From Pseudoduganella albidiflava (GTDB lineage Bacteria > Pseudomonadota > Gammaproteobacteria > Burkholderiales > Burkholderiaceae_D): 64,000 nucleotides of DNA. The position numbers were made by a program, and so were the translations under genes. Shown here one piece after another: positions 37,462 to 45,768 of the stretch. The notes beneath the pieces were generated by a model that was given only the letters and a program-made list of their open reading frames with translations, made no database searches and was not told where the DNA came from. Position 1 is the stretch's first letter, and each line of letters starts with the position of its first letter. The stretch is from positions 5,518,001-5,582,000 of the forward strand of contig NZ_CP036401.1 of the NCBI RefSeq assembly GCF_004322755.1, given 5' to 3'.

Positions 37462-40400
37462 TCACCCGCCGCAGGCCTTGACGGGCGCGCCCAGCGCGGC
37501 AGCGGCAGCCGCCACGGAGGAATTGGCGGGCAGCGCAGCCTGGTTCGGCTCGATCAGCGGCATCAGGCTGGGCGCCAGCACCGTCAGCAGCTGCACCGGC
37601 AGCGCGCTGGTGAAGTCGTAGTTCTTCGATTCCGGGCCGCGCACGTAGGCGGTCATGCTGCCGAAGAAGCGCTCGCCGATATTGAACACGAACGTGGCCG
37701 AGCGGTTCACGTAGCGCGATTCGATCAGGCGGCCGCCGCCGGCATACACGTCGAAGCGCTGGTCGCCGGTACCGGTCTTGCCGCCGACCGGGAGGTTGGT
37801 GCCGTCGGCCGCCACGAAGGCGGTCTTCGCGCGCTTCGCGGTACCGTCCGACACCACGCCGCGGATTTCATCGGCCACCACGCGCGCCACTTCCGGCGCC
37901 AGCACCCGTTCCGCGGCCACCTTCTCGGCGCGCGCCACTTTCGTGTCGTACGGCGTGCCGGCGGCGAAGTGCAGCGACTCGATGCGCTGGGTAGGCTTGC
38001 GCACGCCGCCGTTGACGATAATGCCCATCATCTCCGCCAGCGCGGCAGGCCGGTCGGCCGAGGCGCCCAGCGTGGTCGCATACGACGGCACCAGCGAGCC
38101 GAATGGATAACCCATCTTCTTCCACTGGTTGTGGATGCCGATGAAGGCTTCCATTTCCAGCAGACCAGCGATGCGGCGGTCCTGCGCGTGCTTGCGGTGC
38201 GTCTTGAACAGCCACTGGTAGACTTCCTGGCGCTCCTTGTCGGAGGCCGCCACCACCTGCGACAGCGTGGCGCCTTCGTGCTGGCGCAGGTAAGCCACCA
38301 GCCACAGTTCCAGCGGGTGCACGTTGGCCAGGTAGCCGCGGTCGGCCAGGCTCCACTTGTCCATCGCGTACTGCTCGAACATCTTCTCGAGCCGCTCCTG
38401 CGGCACTTCGTTCTGTTCGAGCAGGTTGCCGTTGACGAACATGGCGAACTCGCCCAGCGAAGCCTTGGGGAACAGCGTGCGGTGGATGTTGGCCAGGCGC
38501 AGCGGCGTGGGGCGGATGCTGTCGACCAGGATCTTGTCGAGCTCCGACTTCGGCTTGCCCTTGTATTTCGCGTAGAAGCGGTACAGGAATTCCTTGCCTT
38601 CCTTGTCGGCGAAGCGGGCCAGGTACTCGGCACGGCGCGGATCGTCGGCGTCGGCCAGCAGGCTGGCGGACGAACCGGGCATCTGGAACATGTAGTACTT
38701 GACCACGTCGCGCATCAGCCGCACGAACAGCAGGTTGGTCGAGCGGCGCAGGCCTTCGCGCACGGTCAGGATGCGGCCGTTGTCTTCCTTCGAGAAGTTG
38801 CCGAAGTAATGCAGGCCGCCGCCGGTGAAGAAGCCCTCGCCCGGATTGCCGGAATAGGTGCGCTCCATCGCCGCGTTCAGCATCGCCGTCAGGTCGCGCT
38901 TGTCCTGCGGCGTGATCGACAGCCACTCGATGGCCCACGCGGTCAGCCGGTCTTTCGGATCGAACTGCACCTTGCCCAGTTCATCGGCGCTCATGGCGCC
39001 GTATTTCTTGAACAGCTGGTCCATGATGTCGAGGTAGGTGACCAGCGTGCGCAGCTTCGCCGTGGAACCCAGGTCCAGCTTGGCGCCTTCGTTGATGTCC
39101 AGCGGCTGGTCGTAGTTATCCGTCTGCACGCGCAGGTAGTTGACCTTGTCGCCGCGCTCGAGCAGCGTGAAGCTGTACACGACGTTGGCCGGGTCGCCGT
39201 TGCCCAGCATGCCCTTGCCGGTCAGGCCGGCGGCCTGGGCCACGGTGGCATCCTTCAGGTCGCGCAGCATGGCGGCCACGGCGCGCTGGGCGTCCGCGTC
39301 CAGCGTGCTGACCACCGACAGGTCCAGCCGGTCGAGGTTGTACATGCGGTTGTCGCCCAGCAGGTTGGCCAGGTGCACGCGCACCGTGTTGGCGGCCTTC
39401 TTCGTCACGTAGCTGACCGGCGGCGCGGCCTGCAGGCCGTTGCCCTTGGCCGGGCGCAGCCGTTCCTTCAGCGCGGCATCGCGCAGCGACGGCGTGATGA
39501 TGCCCACTTGCGCCAGCAGGCGCAGGTGGCTGTTGGCCAGGGTTTCCAGGTCCTGGTCGCCGTCGCCCAGGTAGTAGCTGGGGCGGCGCTGCGCGATCAG
39601 CAGCGACAGCGCTTCCTTGAACACGAGCGCGCTGCCCGGCTGGTCCATGCGGCCGGCCAGCAGGCGGTTCACTTCGTTGAAGTCGCGGCCATACCAGACC
39701 CACATGCCGTCGCCGATGCCGTTCACCTCGCCATAACCGGGCTTGGCCGACAGCGGCACCGTGTTCAGGTAATCGGTCACGATCTGGCGGCGCACCGCGG
39801 TCGTGTCCTCGCCCTGCTGGTAGGCGCGCAGCGTGGCCGACACCATCTGCTGCAGCTTGTCCTTCATCGAACCGGTGCGCCCTTCCGGCGAATGGCGGTA
39901 TTTCTCGATCTGCGTGGCCAGCGTGCTGCCGCCGGCGGCGCGGCTGCTGGCCAGGCCCACGGCGCTGGCCGATTTTTCCAGGATCGCTTTCGACAGGCGA
40001 TCCCATTCCACGGCGGGATTGCGTTTCGGGTAAGTGTTGTCCAGCAGCTCGCGGTTCTCGATGAACAGCAGGCTGTGCACCAGTGCCGCCGGGGTCTGGT
40101 CGAAGCCCGGGTAGATGCGTTCCGGGTAGCTGGCCGAGAACAGCGGCTGGGCGCGGCAATCGTAGATCGTCAGGCCGGTGCGGGTCTTTTCACGGAACGT
40201 GGTGAACACTCCCATGTCGGCCAGCTGCACCATCTTCGGCGAGAAGCGCGATTGCGCCAGCACCTGGTAGTCGCGCTGCTTCAGGCGTGCCAGGTAGTCC
40301 GGGATGTTGGCATAGCCGAGCCGCTCGTCATACGGGCTGTCCTGCGGGAAGCGGATCGCATTGCTGGGACCTGGCTCGACCTTGTAACTGAGCTGCTTGA

Positions 40401-40599
40401 CGACGCCGGTGAAGTATTTCGCCTGCATCGTCGAGGTGCGCGATTCGTGGACCATCCACCAGATGACCAGCGACAGCAATACCAGCATCAGCAGGATGAA
40501 TGCGTTACGGGAGCGACGGCTTTTGGGCTCGGACGGCGGCGGCGTGGCCGTCTGTTCGTCGTCCAGGCCTTGCCTTTCTTGATCGTATTGGGAAGACAT
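37462..40599 (-). CDS. Bifunctional transglycosylase/transpeptidase (class A penicillin-binding protein)
   Basis: The 1045-residue protein has a cytosolic tail, one membrane anchor at about residues 33-50, a GT51 glycosyltransferase domain (IENRELL and GGSTLATQIEKY) and a transpeptidase domain with Ser512 in STAK, Ser620 in STN and Lys941 in KTGTG. It should polymerise and cross-link peptidoglycan. Compared with PBP1a the GT51 motif EDxxFxxH is altered (ENRELLDN) and there is a long insertion between STN and KTG. This divergent subfamily is usual in Burkholderiales as a second, specialised synthase. No operon partner is evident. Confidence 0.88.
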   Translation of the reverse strand: MSSQYDQERQGLDDEQTATPPPSEPKSRRSRNAFILLMLVLLSLVIWWMVHESRTSTMQAKYFTGVVKQLSYKVEPGPSNAIRFPQDSPYDERLGYANIPDYLARLKQRDYQVLAQSRFSPKMVQLADMGVFTTFREKTRTGLTIYDCRAQPLFSASYPERIYPGFDQTPAALVHSLLFIENRELLDNTYPKRNPAVEWDRLSKAILEKSASAVGLASSRAAGGSTLATQIEKYRHSPEGRTGSMKDKLQQMVSATLRAYQQGEDTTAVRRQIVTDYLNTVPLSAKPGYGEVNGIGDGMWVWYGRDFNEVNRLLAGRMDQPGSALVFKEALSLLIAQRRPSYYLGDGDQDLETLANSHLRLLAQVGIITPSLRDAALKERLRPAKGNGLQAAPPVSYVTKKAANTVRVHLANLLGDNRMYNLDRLDLSVVSTLDADAQRAVAAMLRDLKDATVAQAAGLTGKGMLGNGDPANVVYSFTLLERGDKVNYLRVQTDNYDQPLDINEGAKLDLGSTAKLRTLVTYLDIMDQLFKKYGAMSADELGKVQFDPKDRLTAWAIEWLSITPQDKRDLTAMLNAAMERTYSGNPGEGFFTGGGLHYFGNFSKEDNGRILTVREGLRRSTNLLFVRLMRDVVKYYMFQMPGSSASLLADADDPRRAEYLARFADKEGKEFLYRFYAKYKGKPKSELDKILVDSIRPTPLRLANIHRTLFPKASLGEFAMFVNGNLLEQNEVPQERLEKMFEQYAMDKWSLADRGYLANVHPLELWLVAYLRQHEGATLSQVVAASDKERQEVYQWLFKTHRKHAQDRRIAGLLEMEAFIGIHNQWKKMGYPFGSLVPSYATTLGASADRPAALAEMMGIIVNGGVRKPTQRIESLHFAAGTPYDTKVARAEKVAAERVLAPEVARVVADEIRGVVSDGTAKRAKTAFVAADGTNLPVGGKTGTGDQRFDVYAGGGRLIESRYVNRSATFVFNIGERFFGSMTAYVRGPESKNYDFTSALPVQLLTVLAPSLMPLIEPNQAALPANSSVAAAAAALGAPVKACGG

Positions 40600-40886
40600 G
40601 ATTGCGAGTGAAACTACGTTCTGCTACTGGTTCTGCTACGGGTTCTGCTACGAGTTGTTTGCTGTAGGGGCCTTGCCGCGCACTGCGCACGGCTTATTGC
40701 CATTGCACCACATCGCATGGATGCGCACGGGTTAACTGGCCGAAAACAGGCCGAATATTTAGGGCGGTACGGGTATTTTCGCAAAAAAACAACGACCCTG
40801 ATCTGCAAGCAACAGTACCTGCCCGGCGGCGGCCCTGGCCTGTCATGCCGCCGTCACACGGCGGTCACGCTTTGGTCACGCTTTGG
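40600..40886. other. Gap with a short tandem repeat
   Basis: About 287 bases between the penicillin-binding protein and the CinA-domain gene. GGTTCTGCTAC-like units of 12 bases occur three times at 40618-40653, just upstream of the 40599 start. TCACGCTTTGG also repeats near 40867-40888. No gene is seen. Confidence 0.55.
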
Positions 40887-41690
40887 TCACGGGATGCGCT
40901 GGTACTCGGCGCCTTGCGCATCGAGCCCCGCGCACAGCCGCACGAAGGCGGCCGCCACCTGCGCCGGATCGCCCTTCACACCGAGTTCGATGTGCCGCCG
41001 CGTGCGCGCATCGCCCACGCTGGGCAGGCTGAACACCTTGATGCCAGGCCAGGTGGCTTCGATCTCTTCCATCAGCGGCGTAAGCGCCGCCTCGGCGCCG
41101 TCGAACACGAGCACCGCCTGCTCGGCACGCGCCTGCTGGTTGAACAGGTGCGCATGGTGCGTATCGAGCACCCATTCGATCATCGGCCAGGCCATCACGG
41201 GAAAGCCCGGCACGAAATAATGGGTACCGAGCGCGAAGCCGGCCACGTTGTTGTACGGGTTCGGGATCAGTTCCGCGCCCTCGGCGAATTCGGCCATCTT
41301 CAGCCGCTGCAGGTTCTCCGGCGCCTCCAGGTCCACCTCGCGCCCTTCTTCCTGCGCCACCTGCCGCACGCGCTGGCGGATGTTCTCGGCGCCCTGCGGA
41401 TGCAGCACCAGCGGTCGGCCCAGCGCGGCCGCGGCGGCCTGGCGCGTATGGTCGTCCGGCGTGGCGCCGATGCCGCCGGTGGAGAACACGATGTCATCCG
41501 TGGCAAAGGTGCGTTTCAGCGTGGCCGTGATGCGCTCCGGCTCATCGCCGATGTACTCGGCCCAGCCCAGTTGCAGGCCGCGCGCGGCCAGCAGCTGCAC
41601 GACTTTCGGCAGGTGCGCATCGACGCGCTTGCCCGACAGGATTTCATCGCCGATCACGATCAGGCCGATGGTGGTGACCTTGTTGCTCAT
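40887..41690 (-). CDS. CinA-type molybdopterin-binding domain protein
   Basis: The 267-residue protein has the MoCF-biosynthesis/CinA N-terminal fold: GLIVIGDEILSGKRVD, VFSTGGIGATPDDHT and the PGFPVMAWPM region. It lacks the C-terminal nicotinamide-mononucleotide amidase domain of full CinA and is the type annotated as competence/damage-inducible protein A. The reaction in this organism is not known. The ATG at 41690 overlaps the stop of the EI24 gene by four bases, so the two are translationally coupled. Confidence 0.88.
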   Translation of the reverse strand: MSNKVTTIGLIVIGDEILSGKRVDAHLPKVVQLLAARGLQLGWAEYIGDEPERITATLKRTFATDDIVFSTGGIGATPDDHTRQAAAAALGRPLVLHPQGAENIRQRVRQVAQEEGREVDLEAPENLQRLKMAEFAEGAELIPNPYNNVAGFALGTHYFVPGFPVMAWPMIEWVLDTHHAHLFNQQARAEQAVLVFDGAEAALTPLMEEIEATWPGIKVFSLPSVGDARTRRHIELGVKGDPAQVAAAFVRLCAGLDAQGAEYQRIP

Positions 41691-42523
41691 ATCTGCTCCA
41701 GGTTTTCGGTGGGGGCGGTGGGGGCGCTGCGGGCACGCAGCTGCGATAGCGCTTCCAGGCAATAATATTCAAACCACAAGCCGGTGAAGATGAAGACCAG
41801 CACATACAGCCACAGGGCCGCGGCCAGCAGCAAGGGCAGCAGGGCCATCATCGCCACGGCGCCGCCGATCCACGCGATCGCCGGCAGCGAACCGGCCGCG
41901 CCGGAGGCCACGCCGATCGCCAGAAGCGGCCATTTCTTTTCGCGCTGGATGATCTCGATCTCCTCGGCGCTGGCATGTTCGGACAGCGCGTCGTAGCTCA
42001 TCACGCGCGACGTGAGCCAGCCCCACAGCAGCGCCGACGCCACCACCGCCAGCGGCGGCACCACATACAGCGGCAGCAGGCAAAGCCAGACCACGATAAA
42101 CACGAGGAACAGCGCGATCGCCTTGCCGACGCCTTTCACCAGGCTGCCGCCCTGCTTCCTCTCCAGGTGCGGGAAATGGCGGTCGCCCACGTGCTTCACG
42201 ATCGCCGGCATCGCCGCCACGCCGATGAACACCAGCGCCGTGAGGATCATCAGCGGCAACAGCAGCAGCAGGGAAACCAGCACCGGAATCACGGTCTTCA
42301 GGAACGTCATGCCGATGGTTTCCAGCCACGGGGTCGAATACGTGTACAGCTCGAGCCGGAAGAAATGGCTTTCTATCCAGTTCACCAGCGGCTGCAGCGT
42401 GAAGTACAGCACCACACCCCATACGACGAGGGAGAGCAGGAACGGCACCGCGGACAGGATCAGCATGCGGCCATGCAGTTGCGACAATACCGCGCGGCCA
42501 TAGGCATTCAGGACGCCGCGCAT
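41687..42523 (-). CDS. EI24/CysZ-like membrane protein
   Basis: The 278-residue protein has several hydrophobic segments (about residues 22-44, 70-105, 130-165 and 200-250) and the EI24-domain pattern with LSYDALS-like MSYDALSEHASAEE. CysZ of Enterobacteria, a member of this family, carries sulfate; whether this one does is unknown. It lies directly upstream of, and overlaps, the CinA-domain gene. Confidence 0.82.
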   Translation of the reverse strand: MRGVLNAYGRAVLSQLHGRMLILSAVPFLLSLVVWGVVLYFTLQPLVNWIESHFFRLELYTYSTPWLETIGMTFLKTVIPVLVSLLLLLPLMILTALVFIGVAAMPAIVKHVGDRHFPHLERKQGGSLVKGVGKAIALFLVFIVVWLCLLPLYVVPPLAVVASALLWGWLTSRVMSYDALSEHASAEEIEIIQREKKWPLLAIGVASGAAGSLPAIAWIGGAVAMMALLPLLLAAALWLYVLVFIFTGLWFEYYCLEALSQLRARSAPTAPTENLEQI

Positions 42524-42816
42524 CAGTGCGCCCTCCCGCCGCGCCGGCCGGCCAGGGACCGTGCGGTTCCGTCGAACGCATCGAACGCATCGTCCGCAAG
42601 GTTGCCAGGGCCGGCAGGGTGGATACCGGAATCATCAGGGACACGGCGGGTATGGCGAAACATGGGAACTCGCGACTGGGAAGGCAAAGCCGTATTCTAC
42701 GGCCAATGCCCGGCCTGGCCGCAAGGCCCGCAGGCCGGCGCCCGCCGCTCCTACTAGCCCCCCATCCCGCGTTGCACTACAATCGTCAGCCCGAACCAAC
42801 ATGTAAAGGAACGCCC

Positions 42817-43173
42817 ATGTCCATCACCACCACCCCATCCGGCCTGCAGTACGACGAAATCCAGGTCGGCGACGGCGCCGAGGCGAAAGCAGGCCAGAAT
42901 GTCACCGTGCACTACACCGGCTGGCTGCAGAACGCCGACGGCAGCAAGGGCGCGAAATTCGATTCCAGCAAGGACCGCAACGACCCGTTCGAATTCGCAC
43001 TGGGCGCCGGCATGGTCATCCGCGGTTGGGACGAAGGCGTGCAGGGCATGAAAGTGGGCGGCACCCGCCAGCTGATCATCCCGGCCGACCTGGGCTACGG
43101 CGCGCGCGGCGCGGGCGGTGTGATCCCGCCGAACGCCACGCTGATCTTCGACGTAGAACTGCTGGGCGTGTGA
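42817..43173 (+). CDS. FKBP-type peptidyl-prolyl isomerase
   Basis: The 118-residue single FKBP domain shows VTVHYTGWL, FDSSKDRNDPFEFALG, VIRGWDEGVQGMKVGGTR and the C-terminal IPPNATLIFDVELL, with normal active-site residues. No signal peptide is present, so it is cytosolic. The ATG at 42817 has AAGGA six bases upstream; the longer open frame before it is not coding. It shares one base with the start of the lipoprotein gene downstream. Confidence 0.95.
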   Translation: MSITTTPSGLQYDEIQVGDGAEAKAGQNVTVHYTGWLQNADGSKGAKFDSSKDRNDPFEFALGAGMVIRGWDEGVQGMKVGGTRQLIIPADLGYGARGAGGVIPPNATLIFDVELLGV

Positions 43174-43397
43174 TGCGCTTGCCGGCATTGACGCGCCTGG
43201 CGGCCGCCCTGCTCGCGACGGCGGCCCTGTCCGGCTGCGCCGTCGTCACGGTCGGCGCGGCCGTGGTGGGTGCGGGGGTCAGCGTCGCATCGACCGCGGT
43301 CGACGTGGGCGTCGCTGCCGGCAAGGGCGTCGTCTACGTGGGCAAGGCTGCCCTGTCGGACGACGACGAGGAAGACGAGGACGAGAAGAAGAAGTAG
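43173..43397 (+). CDS. Small lipoprotein with acidic tail
   Basis: The 74-residue product begins with a lipoprotein signal peptide ending in the lipobox LSGC (Cys22). A glycine/valine/alanine-rich segment follows (VGAAVVGAGVSVASTAVDVGV) and then a tail of aspartate, glutamate and lysine (SDDDEEDEDEKKK). It overlaps the FKBP stop codon as TGATG, so it is probably translated by reinitiation. The function is not known. The gene is too regular in structure to be a chance frame. Confidence 0.78.
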   Translation: MRLPALTRLAAALLATAALSGCAVVTVGAAVVGAGVSVASTAVDVGVAAGKGVVYVGKAALSDDDEEDEDEKKK

Positions 43398-43470
43398 CAG
43401 AAGCCGGACTGGCGGGAAAAACCGGGTCAAACCCGGAACACGCTGCGGATCACTTCGGCCTCCCCTGGTG

Positions 43471-43580
43471 ATCACATCATGAACACATGATGATCACATC
43501 GGGAACCCATCGGGAACCCATCGGGATCACGTCGGAAGCACATCGAAATCACCTGGGAATTACATCGGAACCACGTCGGC
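43471..43580. repeat. Ten tandem 11-bp units
   Basis: The block divides into ten consecutive 11-base units with the rough consensus ATCACATCGGA. Two units (43504-43514 and 43515-43525) are identical; the others differ at one to four positions. GATCAC palindromic bits follow at 43583-43610. It lies between two convergent genes. Confidence 0.7.
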
Positions 43581-43655
43581 GGATCACCGCCGCGATCACA
43601 TGGTGATCACCCCGGGCGCCCTTGCGGCGCCTTTTTCTTGCCTGCCTTTTGTGCG

Positions 43656-44459
43656 CTAGCGCTGCCAGGCGCGCTGCATGGCGTCCTGTTCCGCCTTTGC
43701 ATCCAGCGGCTCGCCGGAGATGCGCTGTTCGATCGCCGCCTTGACCGGTGGCGAGAGCTCGGTGGCGGCGGCCGCGTCGGCGTTCCTTGCCGGCGACGGA
43801 CGCGGGTTCTGCATCACCAGCGGCAGGCGCCATTCCTGCCCTGTCTTGCAGGCCAGGCCTTCGATCTCGAAGGTGCCGCTGCCGCTGGCGAAGCTGCGGC
43901 AGTAGCTGCCATCGGTGGAGACGAACGACATGCCGATGCGCACCGCGCCGGCGGCCCGCGCCGCCGCGTTGGTGGCCACGCCCGCAGCGCCCGGCGGTGC
44001 GGACAGCTGCTGCTCGAGTGCGGCGACGAGGCGGCCCTCGGCCGCCAGCGTGCCCTCGTGGCTGGCGACCAGGTCGACCCGCGGTTCATCGGCCTGGAAG
44101 TACGTGAGGCCGAACGTGCCGGCCAGCACGCCCACCACCAGCACACCACCCAGCGCCATCCATTCCGGCCACGACCAGCGCCGCTCGCGCGTGGCCTTGC
44201 GGGCCGCCAGCTGGCTGGCTTCGCGCCGCGCGCGCACCGCGTCGAGACTGACCACGGTGGCCTGCCGCGCCGGGCGCATGCGCTGCCCGTCGTCGGCCGG
44301 CGCGAAGCCGGCGAAGACGTTGCTGCGCCGCGTCTTGTAATGGGCGACACGCCGGGCCAGCGCCAGGTCGGTGGAACAGGCCTGCTCCACGGCGCGGCGG
44401 GTGGCCATGTCCAGTTCGCCGTCGGCATATGCCATCAGGGTTTCGTCGGAAAAGCTCAT
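43656..44459 (-). CDS. Anti-sigma-factor-like membrane protein
   Basis: The 267-residue protein begins SDETLMAYADGELD, the N-terminal pattern of anti-sigma factors of the ECF type. It lacks the zinc-binding HxxxCxxC motif and has one membrane segment at about residues 100-121, with a periplasmic C-terminal half. Normally a sigma factor gene lies directly upstream. Here the upstream neighbour is HU, divergent, and no sigma factor is visible anywhere in the window. The role is therefore inferred from the N-terminus only. Confidence 0.65.
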   Translation of the reverse strand: MSFSDETLMAYADGELDMATRRAVEQACSTDLALARRVAHYKTRRSNVFAGFAPADDGQRMRPARQATVVSLDAVRARREASQLAARKATRERRWSWPEWMALGGVLVVGVLAGTFGLTYFQADEPRVDLVASHEGTLAAEGRLVAALEQQLSAPPGAAGVATNAAARAAGAVRIGMSFVSTDGSYCRSFASGSGTFEIEGLACKTGQEWRLPLVMQNPRPSPARNADAAAATELSPPVKAAIEQRISGEPLDAKAEQDAMQRAWQR

Positions 44460-44673
44460 GATGTGGCCCGCCTGTGTTCAAGGGACGATGCTTCATATTA
44501 GCACCGCGCCGCACTGGTCAGGCGTCCGGCTGCGCCGGGCCGGCGCGCACCGGCCCGCCAGACCATGCCGCACCGCAGCAGCCCAGCAGCCATAAGGGTT
44601 TCTGTTGGTTCAAAGGATTACTTTCCGCAAATATTGTGCTAATCTGCGGCCTCTATTAACCACGGAGGTAGTA

Positions 44674-44961
44674 ATGAAAAAAGGCGAACTGATTGCAGAA
44701 TTTGCGAAGCGTACCGAAATGTCCGGTGCCGCCGCCAACGACGCAGTGAATACCCTGATTGCCATCGTTACCGAGCGCCTGAAAAAAGGCGATACGGTCG
44801 GCATCACCGGCTTCGGCACCTTCTCGGTTGCCAAGCGCGCTGCTCGCAAAGGCCGCAATCCTGCAACCGGCGAAGCGATCAAGATCGCCGCGTCGAAGAC
44901 GCCGAAGTTCTCGGCCGGCGCCACGCTGAAGGCGGCTGTGAACCCGACCAAGAAAAAGTAA
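44674..44961 (+). CDS. HU-family DNA-binding protein
   Basis: The 95-residue histone-like protein has the HU/IHF fold: MKKGELIAEFAKRTEMSG, GDTVGITGFGTFSVAKRAARKGRNPATGE and the lysine-rich end. GGAGG lies at ideal spacing before the ATG. The C-terminal TKKK extension is usual for this class in Burkholderiales. It packs and bends DNA. Confidence 0.95.
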   Translation: MKKGELIAEFAKRTEMSGAAANDAVNTLIAIVTERLKKGDTVGITGFGTFSVAKRAARKGRNPATGEAIKIAASKTPKFSAGATLKAAVNPTKKK

Positions 44962-45135
44962 TCCCGCTGTCGAGATTAAACGGCGGTCAGGCCCCGGTCG
45001 CCTCGGGTCCTGGCCGCCGTGTTCATTTGGCGGGCCATTTCGAGGGCTTGCTCTACAGTTTCCCGCTCCGGCCGCCGCGCGGGTTTTGTATGATGCGCCG
45101 AACATCCTGCAACCCTGCAACCCCAAGAGGACCCT

Positions 45136-45390
45136 ATGAGCCTGCAACAACAGTTCGACCAGGCAGTCGCCGATTCGAAGACCCTGCCGGAACGCCCGGA
45201 CAACATGACGCTGCTGAAGATGTACGCGCTGTACAAGCAGGGCTCGTCCGGCGACGCCACCGGCGAGCGCCCCGGCATGACCGATTTCGTCAACCGTGCC
45301 AAGTACGACGCCTGGGCCGCCCTGCAAGGCACGCCGCAGGAAGACGCGCAGCAGCAGTACATCGACCTGATCGCCGACCTGAAGGCCTGA
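45136..45390 (+). CDS. Acyl-CoA-binding protein
   Basis: The 84-residue protein matches the four-helix acyl-CoA-binding family, with LLKMYALYKQGSSGD, RPGMTDFVNRAKYDAWAAL and the closing YIDLIADLK. It binds long-chain acyl-CoA esters in the cytosol. AAGAGGA precedes the ATG. The neighbouring PHA-system gene (convergent) also fits acyl-CoA metabolism. Confidence 0.92.
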   Translation: MSLQQQFDQAVADSKTLPERPDNMTLLKMYALYKQGSSGDATGERPGMTDFVNRAKYDAWAALQGTPQEDAQQQYIDLIADLKA

Positions 45391-45432
45391 CCTTCCAGCG
45401 CGTGCCGGCCCGGCCTGGCACGCGCCGCCCCA

Positions 45433-45708
45433 TCATTCCGGCGCGAACACCTTGCGCATCTTCTCGGCGACCTTGCTCTGGATCGCCGGCGCGAAAGCGC
45501 CATACAGGAATCCCAGCCTGATTTCCATCTGCGCCTGCTTGTCCAGCAGCGTCAGCGTGCCTTCCACGCCGCTTTTTCCGAAACGCAGCACGTCGCCCTG
45601 CCATTGGCAGGAAAGGTCCAGTTCGCGCGCCAGTTTGTCGGCCACTTGCTGGGCGGCGGCACGCGCCGCGTCGGGAGCGAGGTTATGGGGTTGGATGATG
45701 TTGATCAT
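45433..45708 (-). CDS. Polyhydroxyalkanoic acid system family protein
   Basis: The 91-residue protein resembles the short PHA_gran_rgn family: HNLAPDAARAAAQQVADKLARELDL, then FGKSGVEGTLTLLDKQAQMEIRLGFLYGAFAPAIQSKVAEKMRKVF. These occur with polyhydroxyalkanoate genes, but their molecular role is not settled. The start MINIIQPH at 45708 is chosen over an ATG five codons upstream by family length. PhaZ lies 5.5 kb away. Confidence 0.82.
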   Translation of the reverse strand: MINIIQPHNLAPDAARAAAQQVADKLARELDLSCQWQGDVLRFGKSGVEGTLTLLDKQAQMEIRLGFLYGAFAPAIQSKVAEKMRKVFAPE

Positions 45709-45768
45709 GCTTGGGGTCGGCAAAAAAAGGCGCCATCATGCCATAACGGCAGCCTTTCCAGCAGGCGG

